Part shown: positions 14,801 through 25,031 of the stretch, one piece after another
How positions within the stretch are numbered: the first letter of the stretch is position 1
How the letters are laid out: every line of letters begins with the position of its first letter
Source of the DNA: Warburgia ugandensis
Lineage: Eukaryota; Streptophyta; Magnoliopsida; Canellales; Canellaceae
NCBI GenBank assembly: GCA_035236585.1
Contig: CP141136.1
Coordinates: 27,133,426 to 27,197,425, forward strand
Length of the DNA: 64,000 nt
Direction of reading: 5' to 3'
Made by a program: the position numbers and the translations under genes
The notes under the pieces: model-generated
Databases searched by the model: none
What the model saw: only the letters and a program-made list of their open reading frames with translations
What the model was told of the DNA's origin: nothing

Positions 14801-17107
14801 GATTCATATCACGAACAACAAGAGGTAGCATTATGTAGTATCTACAACATTACTAATAAATGGCACATCTATGAACTTAGAAGCTGTAAAGGTACATAAA
14901 TCTGATCAGAAAATATTCAACAAGTTCTTCGAAGTACATACAAGTCTTGTAAGGGAAGATCTTGTAAGACATTGAGGGTCCCTGAGAGCTGATTGTTTTG
15001 CAGATGACTGCCAACCAATAAGTTCAATAAGCTCCATAAAGATGAAGGATATGCAGTAAATTTACAAGGATAAGGATACACACAATGTTGTTAGAGATGA
15101 CAAGCTCTGGAAAGACGATGGAAGTTGCCCGCTCAAATTGTTAAAAGACAAATCCCTACATCAAGAAATATGTTATCAACAGAGCTGGGAAAGGGTGTTC
15201 ACAGAGTTAGAGAAGAACTCTTACAAATTAATTAGACTTGACAGGGCCTGGAATGTGTCAGGTAGTTCCCCACTTAAAAGATTGTTATTGAGCGACCTGA
15301 AGAAAGAAAAATGGAAAAACATTATAGCTCATAATACCAGGCCCTAGGCAAATGGAGAAAGACAAAATTTTGGTATGTCCTCTTACATGTCTGATAAAAG
15401 AGAAAGAGCAGATAAAGATATAGGGATGCTTCCTGTGAATTGGTTAGCTGAAAGAAAACTGCATTTCCAACAAAACCAAAATTCTTGTTATGAGACTGCA
15501 TACAGCAGAACATATGTGAATATTTTGTCCAATGCCTTCAATAAAACTAATTTACAATATTAAGGAAGAAGTCTAGAGTTTTGAAACATACAAGCGCCTC
15601 AGACTAGGAGGCAGATTATCAGGAATGCTCCCTCCAATATGATTATTGCTCAGATCTCTGCTCAAAATAACATAAGTACCCATCAATGAAATGAAAGACG
15701 AACTAGTTTCACCAGTAAGAGTGTTTTCCCAAATCTCTAATGTTAAAAGAAAGCACATAGAATAAGTCATTCACTATGTGAATTGATCACTGTTACATTG
15801 CTACCCATTTGTTAAAATCAAAGTCCAAGAGACCAAGGCCATCTCAGTTCATTCAGCCTGAAAATAAAACCTGGGTGATAACTAATGAGTTGGGCAAATG
15901 ATACTCACTTGATAGGGAAAATTTGTTTGATATATCCTAAGAATAACATAGGTACCAGGTAAAAATGAAGAACTTCAGCAAATCTTTTTTTTTCCCCAAA
16001 ATCATGTAGAAACCCTGTACAAAAAGTCCTCTACAATCATGGAATAAACCATCCTCTGATTGCAGTTCTATTTAAAAGAAGGATGACCAACTTATGCACA
16101 ACAAGGGCAAGTCATCTCACAATAGTTTCAAGAATCCGAGTAATTTCTTTTCATGTCTTATTGCCAGGTTAAATACATTTTCCAAATGTTGGAAGAGATG
16201 TTGTTAAAACTGCAAAATTGTACTGAACAGAAAGAACTTACATGGTTATTATGGAGGAAAAATTCACCAAGTTCTCACCCAGTACTCCTCCCAAATTTGC
16301 GGCATTGAGGATGCTGAAAACCAAAATATATGTTAAGAAGATGGGAAGGTAACATGCTGTGGAGAAATATAAGACACCCGAAAGCTTGAGAAGCAGGCCA
16401 TCATACATTGCAGTTATGTTTGAATTAACGCACTGGACACCCTGCCAGTGCTCCAAACAGGGGTCTCCTCCATTTGGAATCCATCCAGGAAGGACAGGTG
16501 AACCCAATGCACCATATAAGCTATTTATCGCAAAAACTGAAAAGAAATGCACATTTATTATTAGGGAATTCCAAACTTCAAGAGTAATGCACAAAACAAT
16601 CAAGATGAAAATTTACAACTAAAAATGAATGCCATCAATACGCAGCAACCAGAAAAACGAATGGATAATGAAGCAAGCAATTGTGTAAATAGAAATAGCA
16701 CAACTTCCAAGTGATGTTCAAAATTTTACAATCGAGCATTAACATGTAGTACATCCATAGAAACTTTAGTTCTTCTATCCTTAGTTACTCACTGAGGTAA
16801 CTGATGAGAAACTAAAATTAATAACAGAGAAAAAGTTTCGCATTTGGGAGGTGTCTCCAATTCCAAAACAACGCCTAAAATAACAAGGATTTCCACGATA
16901 CTATAAATTCAATAAAGCAACCGTGTCAGAAACACTCAATATATACGAAACAGAAACACCATGTACTATACAGAAGAAAATTAAAGGATCTGGCCAATTA
17001 GCTTTACCGTCTTGTTCGTATGTGTATCCATCGGAAACTGGTACACTAAGCAATGCCATCAACCCCACGAACGCGAGTGCAAACATCTTCAAGTTTGCAT
17101 TATCCAT
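8880..17107 (-). CDS. SRF3: STRUBBELIG-receptor-family LRR receptor-like kinase, atypical kinase
   Basis: Complete 15-exon gene, 710 codons. Exons leftwards: 17107-17008, 16536-16407, 16313-16242, 15657-15592, 15296-15225, 15155-15084, 15007-14942, 14783-14718, 13187-12823, 12729-12413, 10607-10336, 9709-9571, 9470-9334, 9244-9088 and 8981-8880 (TAG). All phases agree; the 66/72-base LRR exons are typical. Residues 1-~26 are a signal peptide and ~30-75 the SRF N-terminal domain ([31 protein letters not shown]). LRRs span ~76-215. A Pro/Ser-rich stretch precedes the membrane segment (~270-293), and the kinase-like domain spans ~410-690. HRN replaces HRD, SDCG replaces DFG and CDPY replaces the APE region, so catalysis is unlikely; the AVKK lysine remains. 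The juxtamembrane [17 protein letters not shown] resembles SRF3/SRF1 from memory. Family members act in cell-surface signalling. Family certain, subgroup probable. Confidence 0.95.
11817..11946 (-). mobile_element. Au-type SINE in SRF intron 10
   Basis: Antisense copy with an internal deletion of the central region; the 3' end (CAGTGCACGAAGCTCC) and the A-box end (ACCAAGGCTCCCC) are both present. Near-identical flanks TCTATATACTTCTATG and TCTATAAACTTGTATG are a probable target-site duplication. It lies in the 1.8-kb intron just before the first kinase exon and has the same orientation as the gene. Confidence 0.85.
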
Positions 17108-17830
17108 GGCCAAGGCCAACCCTCTCTCTCTCTCTCTCTCTCGATTCTTCCTTCAAGCTCTGAAACAGAATACCCAAAACACTAACAAAGACAAGTTGTA
17201 CAAATGGAACAACTTTCAAAAATGCTGAAAAAATCCAGCACCCCAAACCTCAAATCGCAAATCTAAGCAAAAAAAAAAGGAAAAGCAAACACCTCAGACA
17301 CCCTAAATATTCTTCCACAATTCAATTTTCTGATATCTGCTCAATTCATCATCAAGTACAACACTTTCCTCATCAAGTACAACACTATAATCTCTCGGCT
17401 AAAGAAATCGAACAAATAACTACAAAACAAACAAGCAAATAAATAAACAAAAGCTCAAAGCAAACTCACAAATGAAATCAAATCCAGAACTGAAATCGAA
17501 GTTGCAGATAAACCTCATAACCAGCAGAAATCTCCCAGCTACCTGCCAAATTCAGTATAGAAACGCCATTAGGTTTTAAATAATTCTCCAAATAGCATTA
17601 AACTAGAAATTTGGTACTGATTTAGCTCAAATTAGCTACTAAACTCGGTTGAATCTGGACAGAAAAAGAAAACGGAATTTTCTCTAGACTGGTAAAAGAA
17701 AAAAGGGAAGAAAAAGGAAACCCTAACCCTCGAAAACTGAGAAGGAGAAAGTGTGAGCAGTGCAGCAAGATTTGGATTGCTTGAAGTCCTGCTTCAACTC
17801 TCCAACTCAAAGCATTTCCACGCTAATTAT
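17108..17830 (-). promoter_or_regulatory. SRF 5' leader with probable leader intron
   Basis: Upstream of the ATG at 17,107, the minus strand carries a short leader with a GA microsatellite, then A/T-rich sequence that I interpret as a leader intron. A pyrimidine-rich segment at 17,640-17,820, with GAGGGTTAGGGTTTCC typical of plant 5' leaders, follows. The transcription start is not determinable here. Part of this leader (17,739-17,814) recurs at 47,603-47,686. Confidence 0.5.
17122..17142. repeat. (CT)n microsatellite next to SRF start codon
   Basis: Uninterrupted CT repeat; on the coding strand it is a GA tract ending about 15 bases upstream of the SRF ATG. Confidence 0.95.
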
Positions 17831-18327
17831 ATTTTTGAGAATAATATTATGTAAAAATTTAAAATGAAGAGGGAATAATAGGATGAGGTGGCATGAGCTA
17901 ATAAAAACTCGCGAGACACACTTAACTGTGGGCCCGGGGGAGAAACTCTTTCTGCCGTCCGATCAGACTTTGCATGTGGATATCTCGAGGAAATATTTGT
18001 GTTAGATTCTGTCTACGCTGAAATTGGTTTGACAATAGGTTAAGATCATGTGATTGGAACAAACTACTATGCTTGGCTTATTCAAGGAGGGTCCCACATG
18101 TGGGGCGTCTCCAGAGTGTCTCGCATCCTCCCCTGGAGAAATCTCGTGATATTACTTGTCCCATTTATTTATCCAGAGATAGTGCGGGAAAAGTTAAGAT
18201 CTGACCTGATGGGTCTGTAAGGCCCATTAGGACCATTCAGGGTCCACATATCCTCAATAATAGCCTGAAACAATTTGGGCCCACTACAAGGGGAATTTTT
18301 AACCCTCTCATTGGTTCCCTACATACG
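17831..18327. other. SRF upstream region, no gene seen
   Basis: Non-coding, without an obvious repeat family. It is likely promoter sequence for the leftward SRF gene and ends at the first SINE of the repeat-rich middle. Confidence 0.45.
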
Positions 18328-18490
18328 AAGGGGAGTCTTAGTGCAATGGTAAAAGTTGTCATCATATGACTTTGAGGTCACGGGTTCAAGACATGAAAAT
18401 AGCCTCTTGTAAAATATAAGAGAAGATTATGTACTATAAGCTCTTGTGGTCCGCCCCTTCTTTGAACCTCTCATAGGCACGAGCATGCTT
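18328..18490 (+). mobile_element. Au-type SINE, 3' end degraded
   Basis: Has the 5' head (GGGGAGTCTTAGTGCAATGG), B box GGTTCAAG and body (GTGGTCCGCCCCTTC). The terminal GTGCACCGGGGCTGCC block is lost. Confidence 0.85.
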
Positions 18491-19139
18491 GGTATTTAGT
18501 ACTAATGACCCTATTGTAATTAAATTCTAAAGTCCAAGTTGGTTAAGGGCCAAAATTGTTGCATACAAAGTTTAAAAAAGAAGAATGAGAAATGCTCCTA
18601 CACAGAGATGCTAGATACATGGAATTTCATTAGTTGATTTATGCTTGTGACGGCAAGGGATAAACTAGCAGGATTTTGTATAATTAGCATTCATAATCCT
18701 AGAGAGGATGTGAGAACTCCATTCCCTATTACCCGAGATTGAACCTTCCAGCAACGGGCGAGTTTGTTCGGCTCATGAAAGTTGGTAACCTTTACTAGCG
18801 GATGTTGGTGAGAAAACTTCTCTTTTTATAGAATAAAAGTATTCAAGTACCATGCCAATCTATTACTTATTAGATCACGAAGTTCCTCGTGATTATCCCG
18901 TTGTTAATTGGCTCTTCATAATCTCTCTTACCATCATTATGCCACTGACAAAACAGCAAGTTCCCTTCTTAGCAATGTTATCATAATTTGGCCATCATTG
19001 TATAATTTAGCCACTTCTAAGTGTACGTGACCATACTTGTCAATTCTGTGATGCTTATGTCGGAAGCGTTAGAATATTTTGCTGGTGTTAGAGAAACGAA
19101 ATAAAAGAAATTTTCTAGTACATTTTGCTGAATTGTTTG
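18491..19139. other. Unassigned A/T-rich spacer
   Basis: No coding frame, SINE or inverted repeat recognised between the two flanking SINEs. Confidence 0.4.
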
Positions 19140-19316
19140 AAGGGGAGTCTTGGCGCAACAATAAAAGTTGTCGTGTGACCTTGAGATTACAGGTTCAATG
19201 GGTAAAAAATCACCTTTTACAAAAATACAAGGTAAGACTGTGGACCCTTGTAGTCCGTCCCTTCCTTGAATCCGACATAGGCGAGAGTTTCGTGCACGGG
19301 AGGCTGCCCTTTTTAT
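19140..19316 (+). mobile_element. Au-type SINE with target-site duplication
   Basis: Nearly full length, ending in GGCTGCCCTTTT. The 13-base flank CTGAATTGTTTGA occurs on both sides (about 19,128-19,140 and 19,321-19,333), a clear target-site duplication. Confidence 0.92.
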
Positions 19317-19719
19317 TTTACTGAATTGTTTGATTTTCCTTAAAAAAACAAAATTTCTGCCCTTCAAAATTGGCACAAGTAAACACATTTCAGAGGAAGA
19401 ACCTTGGAGAGGGCCTTTTTGCTGCCCTAACAAAGCCCATTAGTTGATGAGGCCCATTTCCAAGACATGGTGGGAGTTGGTCTATTCGGCACTCAACGCC
19501 AAATGGGAAAAGGCTACAAGAAAGCCACTTTTGAATAGGATTTATTTATCTTTGCCATAAAAAGTGCCAAGAAAAAGAAAAAGCAAAGGGTTGTTTCAAA
19601 AGAAAGAAGCCCCCATCTCTCTCACCAACCCCAGCCTTGTGCCCCTCCTTGCCTGTCATTTCCTTCAAGGAATGTCACCTTCTTGTTTACTTTTATCAGG
19701 ATACTTGGCTTAGTGTGTG

Positions 19720-19858
19720 GGTCTGGAGAAGGGGCAGATTATAAGGGCCTGTAATAGCAGTCTTACTTTATAATTTTATAGGAGGCTGTTTTCATGCCTT
19801 AAACCCGTGATCTCAAAGTCACATGACAACTTTTACAGTTGCGCCAAGGCTCCCCTTC
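19720..19858 (-). mobile_element. Au-type SINE, 3'-truncated
   Basis: Antisense; has the head and B-box region (AACCCGTGATCTC, GCGCCAAGGCTCCCC) but lacks the terminal GTGCACC/GCTGCC block. The partner copy is at 46,773-46,915. Confidence 0.85.
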
Positions 19859-20318
19859 CAAAACATAACATCCACCCTCTTTGGTTCATAATCCAAGCAA
19901 ACTGCTAGGAATGTTCCCATTTAATTAACATTTCCAGATATTCCTCTAGAATTAGCTGGAAAAGAAGAGTACAAAGAACTTGACGGCTAGATGTTGCGTC
20001 AAATTTGGAATTCTGATGGTCAAGAAACACTCCATGGGAATTCAGAGGACGAAGTCTCCAGCGTAGAGTGCACGCGCAGCCAGAAGGTGCATTTGGGTTT
20101 CAGTAATTGGCAATTGTATCCACTAGATGATCTTAAATCTTATCCTTTAGATCATCTCAACCCTTAGTTGAAGATTGAGATGATAATGGCTCGGATCATG
20201 CCATGGCTTGAATTAGACAGAAGTGGTTCAGATCATCAAAGTTTCTCTTTTGAAAGGAAGTTCAGGTCACCGCAAGATGTAAACCAATTTCATCCAAGAA
20301 AAAAAAAAGGAAGAAAAA

Positions 20319-20492
20319 AAGGCAGCCCGGTGCACAAAGCTCCCGCTTATTCTGAGTTTGAAAAAAGAGCTGACAACAAAGGCTTATAGTAAACAGCTTT
20401 ATCTTGCATTTTGCAAGAGGCTGTTTTCACCCCTTGAACCTGTAACCTCAAGGTCACACAACAACAACTTTTACCGCTACAGCTCTCCTTCA
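20319..20492 (-). mobile_element. Au-type SINE with target-site duplication
   Basis: Antisense, nearly full length. TTCATCCAAGAAAAAA lies before and TTCATCCAGGAAAAAA after it. The partner is at 46,155-46,335. Confidence 0.9.
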
Positions 20493-21114
20493 TCCAGGAA
20501 AAAATGATAAAACAAAATTTTTATGCTACTTTTAGTTTTAGCTTTGGTGTGGGTCCAAGTACAGATCTACAATGCGCAACAACATTAAGAGTTTTAGCTT
20601 GCAAGTTCATGGTGACACAAGAGGCTTATCGTTATTATCTCAAACATCTCGGCCCCACTTTTTTTAGGGTTTTTCGGTGATATGACCTGTTGGTCAGATT
20701 TGTCCTCTTTTAGATTTATCAAAAATATCATTTAATAGAATTTTAAAGATGGTATTTATTTCAAAGCAAATAAATTTATTAAAATAAATTACATAAAATA
20801 TTAGCAAAAAATTATTACCACATCTACTAAGTGAACCTATGGAATGATTTTTTTATTAGATCATTTTTTATTAAATTATAAAGCGAACAACTAACACACT
20901 CTCCTAAATACAATCTTGGCCAAAGAGGAAAATGACTACTTAAATTGCAACCAAGCATATTTCAAAAGAGATGCCAAATTGCCTGTAACCCACTGTGCAA
21001 AATATTTGTCTGCAAAATTTTCACTGTATAAGTATTCGTGAGTAAAAGAGATATAAAAGGCATTGATAAAAGCATGTCCAAGTTGAATATCCTATATACA
21101 TGTTTTACCAATAT

Positions 21115-21260
21115 AGAAGCGGAGCCTTTGGCACAATAGTAAGACATGGAAATAACTTCTTGTAAAAATATAAGATAAAGCTGTTTATTATAAGCCCTTG
21201 TGATATGCCCTTCTTCCCATAGCTGGAAGCTTTATGCGTCACCAGGGCTCCCCCTTTTTA
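21115..21260 (+). mobile_element. Au-type SINE, internal deletion
   Basis: Sense copy missing the segment between the A and B boxes. TTTTACCAATATA flanks both sides. Partners at 26,311 and 45,337 retain the missing part, so the deletion came after duplication. Confidence 0.88.
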
Positions 21261-21499
21261 TATTTTACCAATATAATACAAATCCCAGCTGTCATAAAAA
21301 TAATAGAAGGAAAAGCGACAAAATGGATAGTTTTGTGCAGCACATAGAACGAGCATAACAAAACAGGGAACAAAAGTAGACTCTAGTAATTATAGTAGAG
21401 AGGATTAGATTAGACTAAAAGACTATAAGTACAAGTCAAGCCACAAGCCACCAGCTTCTATTCTTGTTGGGATTGGATATAGATGAGAAATTTATGAAT

Positions 21500-21681
21500 A
21501 AGGAGAGCTTTGGCGCAACAGTAAAGTTATTGTCATGTGACCTTGAGGTTATGGGTTCAAGGCGTAAAAATAGTATCTTATAAAATACAATGTAAGGCTG
21601 TGTACTATTGACCTTTGTGATTCATCCCTTCTCTAAACCCCACGTATGCAAAAACTTTGTGCACTGAAATTATCCTTTTTA
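21500..21681 (+). mobile_element. Au-type SINE
   Basis: Sense; A box TTTGGCGCAACAG, B box GGTTCAAGGC, 3' end TTGTGCACTGAAATTATCC. Partner at 26,767. Confidence 0.9.
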
Positions 21682-22233
21682 ATAATTCACTACACATAAA
21701 CTAACAAGGTGTCTCTTAAATAGGTTATAGGTTCGAGGTTGTCACATTTCTGTGGGGACATGAGTGCTTTCACGTTAAGGGTGCCCGAAGGATACGTTTA
21801 GTATTTCAAGACCTATTGGGTGTGTAAATTACCAACTAAAAAAAAGGTGAGTATGTATATGGCAGAGAGGATATTGTTGGGGCAGAGAGGATATTGTTGT
21901 CATCCAAGCGAGATATGACAGCCCATGCTTATGGCTATCTTAGGCTGTTTGATAAGAGTAATAGCGACCCAAGTCACTGTCTTAAAAGATCAGGCTAGCC
22001 AATCCAAGACGATTCTTGGTTGTATTGGCTGTGATGTCGTCCCCAAATGCGGCTTAATTTTTTAGCCATGCAGGGTGGGCCAAAGAGGTTGTCACCCACG
22101 AAATGGCTAAGTGGCTGTTAAAGTATCCCGCAGTTCCTACGGCAACTACTTGGATACTTCACGAGGAAGTTATTACGTTGCGTCACCGCTTGAAGAAGGA
22201 GACGAGTAGGCCATGCCAAGTCTATAAAAAGAA

Positions 22234-22410
22234 AAAGGCAGCGCACCAAGATCTCACTTATCCGAAGTTTGTGAAAGGGGCAGATGACAAGGGTTCATAG
22301 TGGATGGTTTTACTTTGCATTTTGTAAGAGGTTGATTCTATATCTTGAACCTGTGACCTCAATGTCATATAATGACAACTTTTACCGGTGGGCCATCAAG
22401 GGTCTCCTTC
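22234..22410 (-). mobile_element. Au-type SINE, diverged
   Basis: Antisense; the 3' end (AGGCAGCGCACCAAG), B-box complement (TTGAACCTGTGACC) and head (TCAAGGGTCTCC) are visible. Partner at 27,475 is shorter. Confidence 0.82.
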
Positions 22411-22660
22411 TATGCAAACTCTATTATAAGGGTATAACTAAGAGACATGTTTCATAGTGTAATACTTGTGATTAACCTCTCTATGGATATCTCTAGGCAC
22501 CCATCCTTCTCCTATAACCTCTTTACACGTGGAAGCTGCAGACGTGGAGACAAAGACCATGATCTGTAAGCAAAAGTGCCACTTAAGTTGATAATCTGTA
22601 AGGAGTGGATGATTCATTTCCCATGCATCTAAAACTGCTCATTAAAACTGTTCAAATGAG

Positions 22661-22824
22661 AAGGGGAGCCTTGGTGCAACGATAAAAGTTGTCGTCGTGT
22701 GACTTTAAAGTTACGGGTTCAAGGCATGAAAATATGTTTTTGTAAAATGCAAGATAAGATTGCCTACTTTAAGTCCATGTCATTCACCCCTTCTCCCGAC
22801 CCCACATAAGCTGGAGCTTTGTGT
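22661..22824 (+). mobile_element. Au-type SINE with target-site duplication
   Basis: Sense; strong A box (TTGGTGCAACG) and B box (GGTTCAAGGC), with a shortened 3' end. TAAAACTGTTC lies on both sides. Partner at 27,898. Confidence 0.9.
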
Positions 22825-22856
22825 CTAAAACTGTTCTTTTACATGTATCTGATTTA

Positions 22857-23002
22857 TTATATTTAAAATATAAAAAATAGATAAACCAGGAGAAATCAAG
22901 CAATTTGAACTATTCTAACACTTGTTTTGTTATATTTAAAATATAAAAAATAGATAAACCATGAGAAATCAGTCCATTTGAACTATTGCAACGCTTGTTT
23001 TG
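22857..23002 (+). repeat. 73-base tandem duplication
   Basis: Two adjacent copies of a 73-base run beginning TTATATTTAAAATATA and ending CTTGTTTTG. The equivalent position in unit 2 (28,115-28,190) has a single copy. Confidence 0.9.
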
Positions 23003-23097
23003 GTCTTTAAAAAAATTAATAAAGAAATAAACTTGTGACCAAGTATATTTTAAGGAAAGATTGCATTTTTTGCCGTCAACTGTATTAGACAATTGAT

Positions 23098-23151
23098 TAC
23101 TATAGGCCTTTACGGTCCACCCCTTTTTCAGACTCCCATAGACGGAAGCTT
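23098..23151 (+). mobile_element. Au-type SINE, 3'-half only
   Basis: 5'-truncated insertion starting at ACTATAGGCC. It is flanked by TATTAGACAATTG and TGTTAGACAATTG, so the truncation happened at insertion. Partner at 28,281. Confidence 0.82.
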
Positions 23152-23482
23152 CCCAATTGTGTTAGACAATTGTTTAATCGTTTTCGCAAGGGGTATTCAA
23201 ATTTTATAATGCAATCACATGAATGTCTCTTTCCTATTTTTCTAAGTGTTTATCGTGCATTATGTGGTAACAACAAGTACATTCAGCTACTGCTGATTGG
23301 AATAGAAGGTAAGTGATATTTGCTTCCCTGATTTTTTCTCAAGAGCCCCTAGCTAAGTGATACAAATGACTATAGACTCAAATGAGCCTAGAGTTGTTGA
23401 GATCCAAATTTTTTATAATGATGCCTTTGAATTATACAGGCAATGCTCCCAAATTTTCATCCATTTTATGATAATAGCAACT

Positions 23483-23650
23483 AAAGGGTAGTCCTGGTGC
23501 ATGAAGCTCCCGCCTATGTAGGGTCTAGGGAAGGGGCGGACCATAAGGGTCTATAGAAGGTAACCTTACCTTGTATTTTGTAAGAGGCTGATTCCATGCC
23601 TTGAACCTGTGACCTCAAGGTTACATGATGACAATTTTTACTATGACAAC
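23483..23650 (-). mobile_element. Au-type SINE present in only one tandem unit
   Basis: Antisense and 5'-truncated, flanked by the exact 14-base repeat TGATAATAGCAACT (23,469-23,482 and 23,657-23,670). The matching place in unit 2 (~28,450) is an unoccupied site with one copy of the diverged target. Confidence 0.93.
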
Positions 23651-24000
23651 ATTTGATGATAATAGCAACTGTTGCATGCTTTTAGTTGTTGAATGGATGT
23701 TAACAATTCTTAAGATTTATTTTTTTAATTCAAGAAGTAGTAGCTAAGACTGTCTAATGAATGAGAATTTTAGAGCGTGGCCATCTAGGTTAACAGCAAC
23801 ACTATGAACTAGAATTACATCTATCCAAAAATTTAGCTAGGGTCAAAAGGGAAAACATGGGGCGGATATGTCAGTACTCCATCTTCATGTTCTCAAGTAG
23901 CAACTTTTACAAGCTCTATATTGTAGAAAATTTAAAATCATGCATGTTGCCCAAAAATGCATAGTATAGTTGGTCATAGACAACTTAATATTTCTTCAAA

Positions 24001-24019
24001 TATATATATATATATATAT
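24001..24019. repeat. (TA)n microsatellite
   Basis: Perfect AT/TA run directly abutting the MITE-like element to its right. Confidence 0.95.
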
Positions 24020-24192
24020 GGGGTGTGTTAATTTCAATAATTTGATACAGGAGTAAAGAGTAGGTGACATTTGATTGGCTGAAAAAAAAACTAAAAAAAT
24101 TAGAGGAAATAACAATTAGAAACTTTTTCTCAGTAAATCAAATATCACTTGCACTTTACACCTACAACTCCTTACTGAAATTACCGCTCCCC
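24020..24192. mobile_element. MITE-like palindromic element A, unit 1
   Basis: The left end GGGGTGTGTTAATTTCA and the complement of the right end GGGGAGCGGTAATTTCA are inverted repeats. The interior also pairs (GTGACATTTGATT with AATCAAATATCAC), so almost the whole 173-base element can fold. No coding capacity. Confidence 0.75.
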
Positions 24193-24205
24193 TATATGTG
24201 TGTGT

Positions 24206-24384
24206 GGGTGTGTTAATTTTGGGTGCTTCATGTAGGTGTAATGAGCAAGTGGCATTTGATTAGCTGTTAAAAAAACGCAGAAAACAAAAAGTTAGAGGAA
24301 ATGGCAGTTAAAAACTTTTTTTCAGTCAATCATATGTTAACTACACTTTACACCTGCAACTTCCTGCTGAAATTATTGTTCATC
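24206..24384. mobile_element. MITE-like palindromic element B, unit 1
   Basis: Begins GGGTGTGTTAATTTT and has the same fold-back plan as its left neighbour, with a more diverged right arm. The two sit 13 bases apart in a TATATGTG-rich spacer. Confidence 0.65.
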
Positions 24385-24880
24385 TATATATGTATGCATG
24401 TATATATATTCATGTTAAAGTCCCTGTTGAGCTGTTACACGTTCGGTGCAAGCCCATGTAAAATAGAAGCAAGCATCAAAATTACAACCAATCTAGTAAT
24501 CCCAGGCCTCATATTTCTTCTCTCTTTCAAAATGATACTTTAGAAAGAAGAAAAAGCAAGTGTTTGCATTCATCATCAAAAGCACCGCATATCATCCATA
24601 GCATACCCAACTTGATGAACGATTACGATGGATGGAGTAATGGGACTGACATGTGTATTAGCCTGCTGATCCACCACAGAAAAGGTAGCAAATGGATTCA
24701 TGGACAGGGTGGAGTCTCCAAGGTTGGCTTGGATGCTAAGGTTGCATTCCAAGTTGGGAAAGTCCACGTCCTTGGGTGAAGTTGTGGAAGCTTACGCCGG
24801 AGACGAGGAGGGAAATGGAATTGATGATTGACCATCCATGGATGCGATATAATCGGTAGATGATTCTAGCCAGCATCCCA

Positions 24881-25031
24881 TCGTAGTGTGACTTTAAGGT
24901 CACAGGCTCAAAGCGTGAAAATAGTTTCTTCTAAAAATATAAGGTAAAGCCGTCTACTGTAGATCCTTGTGTTCCACTTCTTTCCCGATCGCGCATAGGC
25001 AGGAGCTTTGTGCAACGTGGCTGCCCTTTTA
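24881..25031 (+). mobile_element. Au-type SINE, 5' part lost
   Basis: Starts just before the B-box region (GTGTGACTTTAAGG) and ends GGCTGCCCTTTT. The unit-2 partner at 29,940 is complete, so the head and left flank were deleted here after duplication. Confidence 0.87.

Larger units (their letters stand above)
19397..21313 (+). repeat. Left arm of 1.9-kb inverted duplication
   Basis: This stretch reappears in reverse complement at 45,288-47,239. Anchors: CTTGGAGAGGGCC (19,398) with GGCCCTCTCCAAGG (47,223); the run around 20,000-20,120 with 46,540-46,660; and the 21,280-21,313 end with 45,288-45,325. It contains three SINEs that are also present in the other arm. Confidence 0.88.

Noticed and set aside
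20168..20389. Open frames over SINEs (e.g. 20,168-20,389, 22,103-22,300, 34,499-34,729, 52,102-52,353)
   Set aside because: They share residues such as VHKAPAY only because they translate the same SINE 3' end.
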